From assembly GCA_050261415.1 (NCBI GenBank), contig JBLNDG010000186.1, forward strand, positions 1 through 11,289: a stretch of DNA of 11,289 bases, in the 5' to 3' direction. Positions within the stretch are counted from its first letter, which is position 1. Each line of letters starts with the position of its first letter. The notes beneath the pieces were generated by a model that saw only the letters and a program-made list of their open reading frames with translations, was not told where the DNA came from and made no database searches. This document shows, piece by piece, positions 1-6,112 of the stretch. This DNA comes from JBLNDG01 sp050261415 (lineage in GTDB: Bacteria > Bacillota > Clostridia > Lutisporales > Lutisporaceae). The translations under genes and the position numbers were made by a program.

Positions 1-62
1 TCCGTGGTTTTCATTTCTTAACCTTTAAGGAATATCCTGGCTTCGAAGCCCATCCCTGAAAT

Positions 63-92
63 CCTATTGCCTATTGCCAATCGCCTATTGCC
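63..92. repeat. Heptamer (CTATTGC) short tandem repeat cluster
   Basis: The nonamer CCTATTGCC occurs at 63-71, 70-78 and 84-92. The first two overlap, so the core is a 7-bp tandem unit, and the third follows after a 5-base interruption. The same unit recurs at 201-209. The cluster lies in the roughly 200 bases left of the UvrD-like gene, where I see no gene. A 12-bp perfect palindrome, GGCTTCGAAGCC, is nearby at 39-50. Short heptanucleotide repeats of this kind are scattered through many bacterial genomes; no function can be assigned here. Confidence 0.6.
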
Positions 93-193
93 GCGCATAT
101 TAGTGCGTATCATATGAAGATTTTGAATACTATTATATCACGACGTCCATGAATATTCCCATATGCGATACTCTGGGGGCATTTCACCGGCTG

Positions 194-209
194 CCCATTG
201 CCTATTGCC
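194..209. repeat. Heptamer repeat copy overlapping the helicase stop codon
   Basis: CCCATTGCC (194-202) overlaps CCTATTGCC (201-209), giving the same 7-base period as the cluster at 63-92. On the minus strand this copy supplies the last sense codons (Trp-Gln) and the TAG stop (202-204) of the UvrD-like helicase. The repeat has therefore either spread into the gene end or always formed it. No convincing terminator for the helicase operon is visible between here and the window edge. Confidence 0.55.
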
Positions 210-2325
210 AGCTTATATACTTTAAAGGACAAAACATCCTGGAAAAAACCTTTTCCCCATATACATCGAAATTTACGGTAATGTTGGATTCATCCTCACT
301 CACAACTATACCTTCACCATATTTTTCATGGTAGACTCTGACTGTTTTTTTCTCCTGCTCCAAATCTACGGAACTTGGAGCAGGATGAACCTTGTTTTCC
401 ATATTGCTTTTTATACTCTTTTTAAGCTCGGCAAGGCTTGATGCTCTACCTGCGAAATCCTCACTCTCTATAAGCTCCTGCGGGATAAGCCTCAGATAAG
501 GACTTGCCACCCCGTACACCCCATATTCGTCCGGATTTGTATGATATGATACCTCAAGATAATCCTTTGCCCTTGTAATACCCACAAAAAAAAGCCTCCG
601 CTCTTCTTCCTCCTCTTCCATGCTTCTGCTGTTTATTGGTATCAAGCCCAGGTTTGCTCCTGAAATGAAAACATATTTAAATTCCAGCCCCTTGGAAGCA
701 TGCAGAGTCATGAGCTTGACCGAGTTTCCACCTTCCGTCTTCTCGTTCAATACCTGACTGCCGTATAGCGCTGAGTTGTTCAGGAAGTCTTTTATCCCCC
801 CAAACAGTTCCTTGCCTGAGCTTTCCAAGTATTCCATAATACTATTTATAAAACTTTGGACCTTTTCATGATCTTCCTGATATGAAACGGATGTTGGCGC
901 AAGATAGGAGCTCAAATCATAGTATTCTAAAACAGCTTCCGAGTCCCGGTTTTCCTTGTTCTCAGCGCACCATTTTGCAAAGTTTCTTGCTTTATCCAGT
1001 ATTTCGGGGTATGCCCCACTGGCTGATTCGAAATTCTTTACAGCTTCCTTAACCTGTTTGCTTGTCATTCCCAGCCCGTAGCGGTTCTCTCCGAGCACAT
1101 AAGCTATGCTGTCCCTGTCATTTAAGTTTGTCGAACATTTGAGGAGCCGCACAAGCCAGTATAATACCGGTATATCCCTCAGGGTCCTTTTTGCAGAGAC
1201 CTCATAAGGTATTCCGTTCTTTTCAAACACATCCCGGAAAACCTCAGACTGCTTTTGTTTTCTGTATAGTACTGCAATGTCACTGTATTGCAAGCCTTCC
1301 TGTATGAGCTTTTGTATTTTTTCGCAAAGGTATAGTGCCTCATTAAAGGTGTTGTAATGCTTTTTTATAACAATAGGTCTGCCTCCCTGCCTTATTCCGG
1401 ATATAGTCTGCCCCGGTTCAAGGAAGGCCCGTGCTGCATCCAATATAGTTGCAGTAGACCTGTAGTTAATGGGAAGAGTCAGTTCGCTCGCCCCGTACCT
1501 CCTCCTGAAATCCCCGAAGATATCCTTCTGGCTTCCCCTCCAGGTATAGATTACCTGATTGGGGTCTCCTACGGCAAAAACACGGGTCTTGTCCTGCTTC
1601 AGGCAGTCAATGAGATCAAGCTGCCTGGAATCACAGTCCTGAAATTCATCAATTATTATCCACGCGGGTGTAAAGGACTTTATTTTCAGAAGCTCTATAG
1701 CATTTTCTATAAGATCGTCGAACTCCATTACATTGCATTTCTTCTTTTCTGCCCTTAAGTACTTAAGGAAGTCCTTCAAATCATCATCCTTTTTCATATT
1801 TCCATACAGGAACTTGCCCTGTTTGTACTGCTCTATGCGTTTTCTGAGCTTATTCCGGTACTTCAGGGACAGTTCATTTTCATTTATTATCCGTTCATAA
1901 ACCTCCAGCATCTCATCAGTGTCCAATATTGAAAAATCCCTCGTATACCCAAGCTGTTCCACAGGAAGCATGTCTGCAAGAAGTGTCCTGCATACTCCAT
2001 GGAAAGTCCCGAAAAATCTCATCTCTTCATCTTTTATACTTTGATTTTTTTCCCTTATCCTGCATTTTATCTCATCTGCTGCTTTATTGGTAAACGTAAG
2101 CACTACCATGCTTTCAAGAGGAACAGCTTTAACAAAATGCAGGTACAATATCTTATTTATAAGAACTGTAGTTTTACCGCTGCCAACCTGCGCATTTACA
2201 AGCAGCACCCTGCTATGGTCGGTTACTGCCGCCTTTTGGTATTCATTCAGTTGTTCCATATCCTGGGCAAACTTCTGAGTTTCCGGGCTTTCCGTCCTCC
2301 CGAGCTTTCTATAAAAATCCTTCAT
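202..2325 (-). CDS. UvrD/PcrA-like superfamily 1 ATP-dependent DNA helicase
   Basis: A 707-residue SF1A helicase, slightly shorter than PcrA, expected to unwind DNA 3' to 5' in repair or to clear proteins from DNA. All the family motifs are visible: Q-motif around LNEYQ (26-30), Walker A VGSGKTT (47-53), motif Ia VLTFTNKAADEI (75-86), Walker B IIIDEFQD (223-230), motif III AVGDPNQVIYTWRGS (251-265), motif IV PINYRST (285-291), motif V MTLHASKGLEFK (539-550) and motif VI RRLFFVGITRAKD (576-588). The C-terminal 40 residues (665-704, with YGEGIVV) resemble the Tudor-like tail of PcrA/UvrD, which contacts RNA polymerase in Bacillus. An unusual run of six glutamates (570-575) precedes motif VI. 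The Walker A context (AQVGSGKT rather than AGAGSGKT) suggests a clostridial paralogue rather than the housekeeping PcrA. It is the second gene of a leftward operon, 12 bases after the MrfA-like helicase. Confidence 0.93.
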   Translation of the reverse strand: MKDFYRKLGRTESPETQKFAQDMEQLNEYQKAAVTDHSRVLLVNAQVGSGKTTVLINKILYLHFVKAVPLESMVVLTFTNKAADEIKCRIREKNQSIKDEEMRFFGTFHGVCRTLLADMLPVEQLGYTRDFSILDTDEMLEVYERIINENELSLKYRNKLRKRIEQYKQGKFLYGNMKKDDDLKDFLKYLRAEKKKCNVMEFDDLIENAIELLKIKSFTPAWIIIDEFQDCDSRQLDLIDCLKQDKTRVFAVGDPNQVIYTWRGSQKDIFGDFRRRYGASELTLPINYRSTATILDAARAFLEPGQTISGIRQGGRPIVIKKHYNTFNEALYLCEKIQKLIQEGLQYSDIAVLYRKQKQSEVFRDVFEKNGIPYEVSAKRTLRDIPVLYWLVRLLKCSTNLNDRDSIAYVLGENRYGLGMTSKQVKEAVKNFESASGAYPEILDKARNFAKWCAENKENRDSEAVLEYYDLSSYLAPTSVSYQEDHEKVQSFINSIMEYLESSGKELFGGIKDFLNNSALYGSQVLNEKTEGGNSVKLMTLHASKGLEFKYVFISGANLGLIPINSRSMEEEEEERRLFFVGITRAKDYLEVSYHTNPDEYGVYGVASPYLRLIPQELIESEDFAGRASSLAELKKSIKSNMENKVHPAPSSVDLEQEKKTVRVYHEKYGEGIVVSEDESNITVNFDVYGEKVFSRMFCPLKYISWQ

Positions 2326-2334
2326 TTAGGAAAA

Positions 2335-2340
2335 CACCTA
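2335..2340 (-). promoter_or_regulatory. RBS of UvrD-like gene overlapping the upstream stop codon
   Basis: Reading the minus strand, TAGGTG combines the TAG stop of the MrfA-like gene (2340-2338) with an AGGTG Shine-Dalgarno. It lies 9 bases before the ATG at 2325. No other purine-rich stretch precedes this start. The arrangement suggests translational coupling, keeping the two helicases in fixed proportion. Confidence 0.55.
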
Positions 2341-4977
2341 CTTTACAAGGTCGTCATACCTTCTCATTATCTTTTCGGCTATGTCCGCCGGCGTTTTTTC
2401 AATTACTCTTACATCAATATCAAAACCCGATGGCACATCTACGTATCTTTTAATAGTATTTACAAGCTTCCGCTTGTTTGACGGGTCAAGTATCCATTCC
2501 TCGTAGAACTTGAAGTCGGTTATTATACTAAGCACCGTACCTGCTGTCTCAACCTTGTCTATTGTACTGAGGAAGCTGTTCATATATTCTCCCTTGGACC
2601 TCAGGTAGTTGACAAACTCCTCCCATTTTGACGGTAGTTCGCTGTATTTGAAAGCATGTTCAATTATTATCTTGGGAGCCGCTTCAGGCTTTTTGATATG
2701 TTCCGGAGCGGCCTCCTCCTTCAGCATATTCTTAAGCCCCCAGAGCACAAGTTTTTTATCAAGATGGTAATCCCCCACGCATGCCGGGCAGCCATCGTCA
2801 CAACCGCAGTTTTCTACCAGGAGAACTGCGTCTTCGATTATATTTGAAGCAAAATCATATGCTTTTTCAGAGAATCCAAGCCCTCCGGGATATAGGTCAT
2901 AAATCAGCACATGGGATTTTTTGACCTCCCCCTGTTCGGTCTTTGTATTGAAGACAGTCGCAGATAAATCCTCCAACGTTGACATGGTTCTTCGCATTGC
3001 AGCGTTCAACAAGCTGTGCTTCAATCCATTGTAATAGTTATATTGGGTATATGAATTAAACACCCTGTCTACTTCGTCATCCACAGTAAACCACAATCCC
3101 TCTGTCTCTATCTCCTGGAAAAGAGGGAGCGTTATCCTCTCAAAGCCAAGATTCTGGTGGTTGTGAAACTGTACCATCTTATAAGCGGGTATCGCTTCCT
3201 TAACCTTCACATCTCCGAAGCTGGCCTGTGTCCTATTGATAGTCCTGGTTTTAAACTCCCTTATAACATTAACGTCGGTTTCAACAAAGGGAACGGTAAA
3301 ATAGTTCATATCAACAGGGAATACATGAGCAATCCTGTTTGTCAGATCAAGGCTTTCAACCATATACTGCATGCTGTCGTGTATATAAATCGCTTTGGGG
3401 TGTACCTCATGGAAAGCAAGATACTCATCCATCTCTGTAATAATAGCCCCGCTCATTTTATTTACAACCTTGTAGGTCTTATTGTTTATATTCCTTAAGT
3501 TGTAGTCTCCCGCCGGAAACTCGTTTCCTGACCAGACATAGCTTCCCCCCTCGCTCTTGAGCTCCTTTGCCTGTATAAGCACCGGTACTATTTCCCCCAA
3601 ATCCGGGAAAATCGCAGCGTCGTCCAGGGATAGCGGAAGTTCAGCCGCGGCAGCCCTTGTATGTGCCAATTGTATAAACAGGTTGTTCTTGTCTATTACT
3701 GCATTCTCCACGCCACTGTCAAAAAGCCAATCGCTGTTTACTGCCAGGTACTGGTCATTGGGGGAAACGTCAAGTATAAGTATTCCAAAAGCCTTACCCC
3801 CTCTTCTTCCGGCACGGCCCAGCTGCTGCCAGAAGGAAGCCTTGGTGCCTGGGAATCCGGCTTCCACTACTATATCCAGTTTTCCTATGTCTATACCCAG
3901 TTCGAGAGCATTAGTTGATACGACTCCTGAAAGCTTGCCCGATGCAAGCTTTGCCTCAATTTCCTTCCTCTCTTCCGGGGTATATCCGCCCCTGTAGCCT
4001 GCTACCAGGTGAGAGAGGTTTCTTCCCAGTGAAGGCTTGTTATCCATATTGGAAAGTCTGTCCCTTACCTCCTTCAGTACTACTTCCACTTCTCTTCTGG
4101 TCTTGCAGAAGGTTATGAATTTTATATCCTGCTCTACCAGAAGTGGTATGAGCTCTGATGCCTCTGCCTCCGGAGTCCTCCTGTACTGGGTATCCCTCAC
4201 AAGTGGGGGCTGCCAGAAATATATTGTCTTTTCGCTTGATGGCGAGCCGTCCTTATCTATATGAACAAATCCCTGCCCGCAGATATTCTCAGCTAATTCC
4301 AGCGGGTTGGCGATGGTTGCGGAACTGCAAAGAAACTGCGGTGAACTCTTGTAATAGCTGCATATTCTTCCCAGGCGTCTCATAATATTCGACATATGGG
4401 AGCCAAAAGCACCCCTGTAATAGTGAAGCTCGTCTATAACCAGGAAATTCAGCCTTGAGAATATATGGTTAAATCCAAATACGCTGTGGTTCGGAAGAAA
4501 AGACGAGTTTAGCATTTCCGGATTTGTAAGAATAATATTCGCGTTTTTTCTGATTCTTGAGCGTTCACTTGTCGGGGTATCCCCATCGTATATTCCTGCT
4601 TGTATCCTTTTGGGCCCGAAATACTCAAGTATCGGCACCATATTTCTGTACTGGTCATGAGCAAGTGCTTTTGTCGGGTATAAAAATATCGCCCTGGTGG
4701 TTGGATCCTCAAGAATCTTCTGCACGACCGGCAGGAGAAAGCTCAATGTCTTTCCGCTGGACGTAGAAGTAGTTATCACTATATTCTTCCCGTTAAGCGC
4801 CTGCTGAAACATTTCCGCCTGGTGGCAGTAAAGCTTTTCGATTCCCTGGCTCTTCAGGAAATCAGCAAGTTCAGCAGAAAGCTTCTCAGGAAACTTCACT
4901 GTCACTGAACTTCTGGCATTTATAGTCTTTGACGATATTATCCTGTTTTTGAATTCACCAAGATTTATAAAATCCAC
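2338..4977 (-). CDS. MrfA/YprA-like DExH superfamily 2 helicase, zinc site, extra C-terminal domain
   Basis: An SF2 helicase of 879 residues from the GTG at 4977. Motifs in this numbering: Q-motif HQAEMF (52-57), Walker A TSTSSGKT (70-77), Ia YPTKALAHDQ (100-109), Walker B DELH (182-185), SAT (219-221), motif V STNALELGIDIG (354-365), motif VI QLGRAGRRGG (385-394). The C-terminal region has the DUF1998/MZB-type cysteine cluster C-x-C-x3-C-x2-C (724, 726, 730, 733). B. subtilis MrfA (about 750 residues) carries such a site and repairs mitomycin adducts with the nuclease MrfB. Beyond the cysteines lie about 120 extra residues, of which 784-860 resemble the tau C-terminus of DnaX (inference). 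An in-frame ATG at 5037 would add 20 residues but lacks a proper RBS. The GTG has AGGGGG 7 bases upstream, so I prefer it. No MrfB-like nuclease is adjacent; the UvrD-like helicase is instead. Confidence 0.9.
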   Translation of the reverse strand: MDFINLGEFKNRIISSKTINARSSVTVKFPEKLSAELADFLKSQGIEKLYCHQAEMFQQALNGKNIVITTSTSSGKTLSFLLPVVQKILEDPTTRAIFLYPTKALAHDQYRNMVPILEYFGPKRIQAGIYDGDTPTSERSRIRKNANIILTNPEMLNSSFLPNHSVFGFNHIFSRLNFLVIDELHYYRGAFGSHMSNIMRRLGRICSYYKSSPQFLCSSATIANPLELAENICGQGFVHIDKDGSPSSEKTIYFWQPPLVRDTQYRRTPEAEASELIPLLVEQDIKFITFCKTRREVEVVLKEVRDRLSNMDNKPSLGRNLSHLVAGYRGGYTPEERKEIEAKLASGKLSGVVSTNALELGIDIGKLDIVVEAGFPGTKASFWQQLGRAGRRGGKAFGILILDVSPNDQYLAVNSDWLFDSGVENAVIDKNNLFIQLAHTRAAAAELPLSLDDAAIFPDLGEIVPVLIQAKELKSEGGSYVWSGNEFPAGDYNLRNINNKTYKVVNKMSGAIITEMDEYLAFHEVHPKAIYIHDSMQYMVESLDLTNRIAHVFPVDMNYFTVPFVETDVNVIREFKTRTINRTQASFGDVKVKEAIPAYKMVQFHNHQNLGFERITLPLFQEIETEGLWFTVDDEVDRVFNSYTQYNYYNGLKHSLLNAAMRRTMSTLEDLSATVFNTKTEQGEVKKSHVLIYDLYPGGLGFSEKAYDFASNIIEDAVLLVENCGCDDGCPACVGDYHLDKKLVLWGLKNMLKEEAAPEHIKKPEAAPKIIIEHAFKYSELPSKWEEFVNYLRSKGEYMNSFLSTIDKVETAGTVLSIITDFKFYEEWILDPSNKRKLVNTIKRYVDVPSGFDIDVRVIEKTPADIAEKIMRRYDDLVK

Positions 4978-4984
4978 AGACAAT

Positions 4985-4990
4985 CCCCCT
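4985..4990 (-). promoter_or_regulatory. Ribosome binding site deciding the GTG start of the MrfA-like helicase
   Basis: The minus strand reads AGGGGG, then 7 bases, then GTG (4977-4975) followed by Asp-Phe-Ile-Asn. The ATG at 5037 is preceded by AATAGG directly abutting the start, which is too close to work as a Shine-Dalgarno. I see no convincing promoter between 5038 and 5105. Confidence 0.6.
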
Positions 4991-5105
4991 ATGTATACCT
5001 TCAATTTAATTGTTTCCCTTTTACATGGTATGTCCATCCTATTAATATTTTATCAAATTAATCCATATATGTCCTGAAAAAGATTTATCATTACAAAATC
5101 AGTCA

Positions 5106-5141
5106 ATAAAATGAAAGACCTTATCGGATCTTTTATTTTAT
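5106..5141 (-). terminator. Second, degenerate hairpin terminator in tandem
   Basis: Arms 5106-5120 and 5126-5141 pair around the loop TTATC, with one bulged A (5128) and one G-U pair (5113/5134). The left arm shares a 17-base direct repeat (5105-5121, equal to 5147-5163) with the perfect hairpin next to it, 42 bases apart. It looks like a decayed copy of that hairpin and would act as a back-up terminator for leftward transcripts. Confidence 0.6.
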
Positions 5142-5194
5142 ATTTAAATAAAATGAAAGACCTCACAAGGTCTTTCATTTTATTTAAATATAAA
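5137..5194. terminator. Perfect 27-bp inverted repeat, bidirectional-type intrinsic terminator
   Basis: Arms 5137-5163 and 5168-5194 are perfect reverse complements with the 4-base loop CACA. The core AAAGACCT/AGGTCTTT is flanked by A-rich sequence on one side and T-rich sequence on the other, so either strand forms a hairpin followed by a U-rich tract. It lies 16 bases past the stop codon of the small P-loop gene (5211) and separates that gene from the helicase operon. Confidence 0.85.
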
Positions 5195-5210
5195 TTGTTT
5201 TCGAAATTAA

Positions 5211-5621
5211 TTACAGCAGGTAGCTCTTAATAAATTCAGGAGCTGTATCAACACTTCTGCTGCAGCTGACTACAAAATCCACTCCAAAACTTTCATTTAA
5301 TCTTTCCAGATTCTTTATAAACTCTTCCATGCATTCGTCTTTTGCATTGCTCACTAATTTCTGCCCGTCAATAAACACTTTTTGTATGTCAAAATCCTGT
5401 GAAATTATCCCGCATATAAACCCATAAAAGGATTTAAGGCTCTCGAAGTGAAACTCACCGGTTTCTACAAGCCTTATGCTTCGGTTAAGATCATATATAT
5501 GGTTCCTGTCCCTGTCGATATAGACAACGTTTCCATTAGAGGTCTTTACTGATTCATTAGCCATGTCAATCATTCTTTTTGTCTTACCTGATCCTTTTAC
5601 ACCCATAATAAACTTAACCAT
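5211..5621 (-). CDS. Small P-loop NTPase of unknown function
   Basis: A 136-residue protein that opens almost directly with a Walker A motif: GVKGSGKT (7-14), with Lys13 and Thr14 as the expected phosphate-binding pair. A hydrophobic strand ending in Asp, KVFIDG (81-86), fits a Walker B. A second strand, FVVSCSRS (116-123), is placed like the sensor strand of thymidine-kinase-type or RecA-like folds. The length is that of one minimal nucleotide-binding domain, with no zinc ribbon or membrane segment. Similar short clostridial proteins are sometimes labelled 'PilT-like', but no secretion-ATPase motifs are visible, so I would not transfer that name. The start has GGGGG 8 bases upstream. The gene is monocistronic, with its own promoter (5669-5698) and a double terminator. 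No substrate can be inferred. Confidence 0.8.
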   Translation of the reverse strand: MVKFIMGVKGSGKTKRMIDMANESVKTSNGNVVYIDRDRNHIYDLNRSIRLVETGEFHFESLKSFYGFICGIISQDFDIQKVFIDGQKLVSNAKDECMEEFIKNLERLNESFGVDFVVSCSRSVDTAPEFIKSYLL

Positions 5622-5668
5622 AATAATTACCCCCTAACTCTATTTTTTTTAGAGATTAATATTAAGAT

Positions 5669-5698
5669 ACTATATTATGATAAATTTTTCAATTTCAA
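5669..5698 (-). promoter_or_regulatory. Putative sigma-A promoter of the small P-loop gene
   Basis: On the minus strand, TTGAAA (5698-5693) and TATAGT (5674-5669) are separated by 18 bases. Transcription would start near 5662, leaving a leader of about 40 bases. The leader contains a small CTCTA/TAGAG hairpin (5638-5642 with 5650-5654) just before the GGGGG ribosome site. The region is very AT-rich, so chance matches are possible. Confidence 0.4.
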
Positions 5699-5895
5699 TA
5701 TCATTGTATTCTTCTAAATATTCAGTCTTTTCCTGTGCTTATCAAGCCTTTGCCACGTATTTCGGAAATTATTGATTTTTCAACCAGATTAAGAATATAT
5801 TTATAGATATTATTATCATTTTTCTCTAAATTATAAATAAATTTTCCAAAATTACACTTAGAACCTAGTAAAGACATGGGTTTCAATAATTACTA
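5699..5895. other. AT-rich intergenic stretch without recognisable genes
   Basis: This is the central part of the 491-base divergent spacer between the P-loop gene and the first antiporter. It is strongly AT-rich with no clear inverted repeats. A 51-codon minus-strand frame (5722-5877) exists, but it has no ribosome binding site and no family resemblance. I see nothing else to annotate. Confidence 0.5.
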
Positions 5896-5924
5896 TTTAC
5901 ATAATTTATTTTTTCTGAGATAAT
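5896..5924 (+). promoter_or_regulatory. Promoter of first nhaC-type gene
   Basis: TTTACA (5896-5901), a 17-base spacer, then GATAAT (5919-5924), in the context TGAGATAATAT. A near-copy with identical boxes and spacing precedes the second antiporter gene (7681-7709), which strongly supports its being real. Expected transcription start is around 5931. Confidence 0.7.
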
Positions 5925-5930
5925 ATACTG

Positions 5931-6112
5931 GTGTTATGTCTGTATCATCTGATTTGCAGAATTTTACGTAATTTCCATTTTTTCTGCCATTCATATGTAT
6001 ATACTCAAATACTTATGCGGGTATACCTGTGCAGTACAGGCATGACAGTAAAATCTCCTCAAAAACTATGCACAGGAACACTAAAATTCATATTAAGAAA
6101 GGGGCAATATTA
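5931..6112 (+). promoter_or_regulatory. Long 5' leader of first antiporter gene with possible alternative RNA folds
   Basis: About 180 bases separate the predicted start of transcription from the ATG. Three pairings are visible: GCAGAA/TTCTGC (5956-5961 with 5982-5987); a local hairpin CCTGT-GCAGT-ACAGG (6026-6040); and a competing 8-bp pairing CCTGTGCA (6026-6033) with TGCACAGG (6069-6076). The last two exclude each other, and the second ends about 20 bases before the AAGAAAGGGG ribosome site. This is compatible with a regulatory leader, but I cannot match it to a known riboswitch class. Confidence 0.35.

Noticed and set aside
63..92. Heptamer repeats as a CRISPR array or replication iterons
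   Set aside because: Units are 7-9 bases with no regular spacers, no cas genes and no replication initiator gene nearby.
5078..5106. TTGACT on the minus strand (5106-5101) as -35 of a helicase operon promoter
   Set aside because: The only -10-like sequence, TGATAA, is about 11 bases away, too close for a functional promoter.
5722..5877. Minus-strand 51-codon frame starting MSLLGSKCNF in the AT-rich spacer
   Set aside because: No Shine-Dalgarno precedes the ATG, the composition is what AT-rich DNA gives by chance, and no family resemblance is seen.
6029..6112. N-terminal extension of the first antiporter to an upstream ATG
   Set aside because: The 28 extra residues are charged and unlike copy 2, there is no ribosome site at 6029, and a strong one precedes 6113. 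The stretch is better read as 5' leader.
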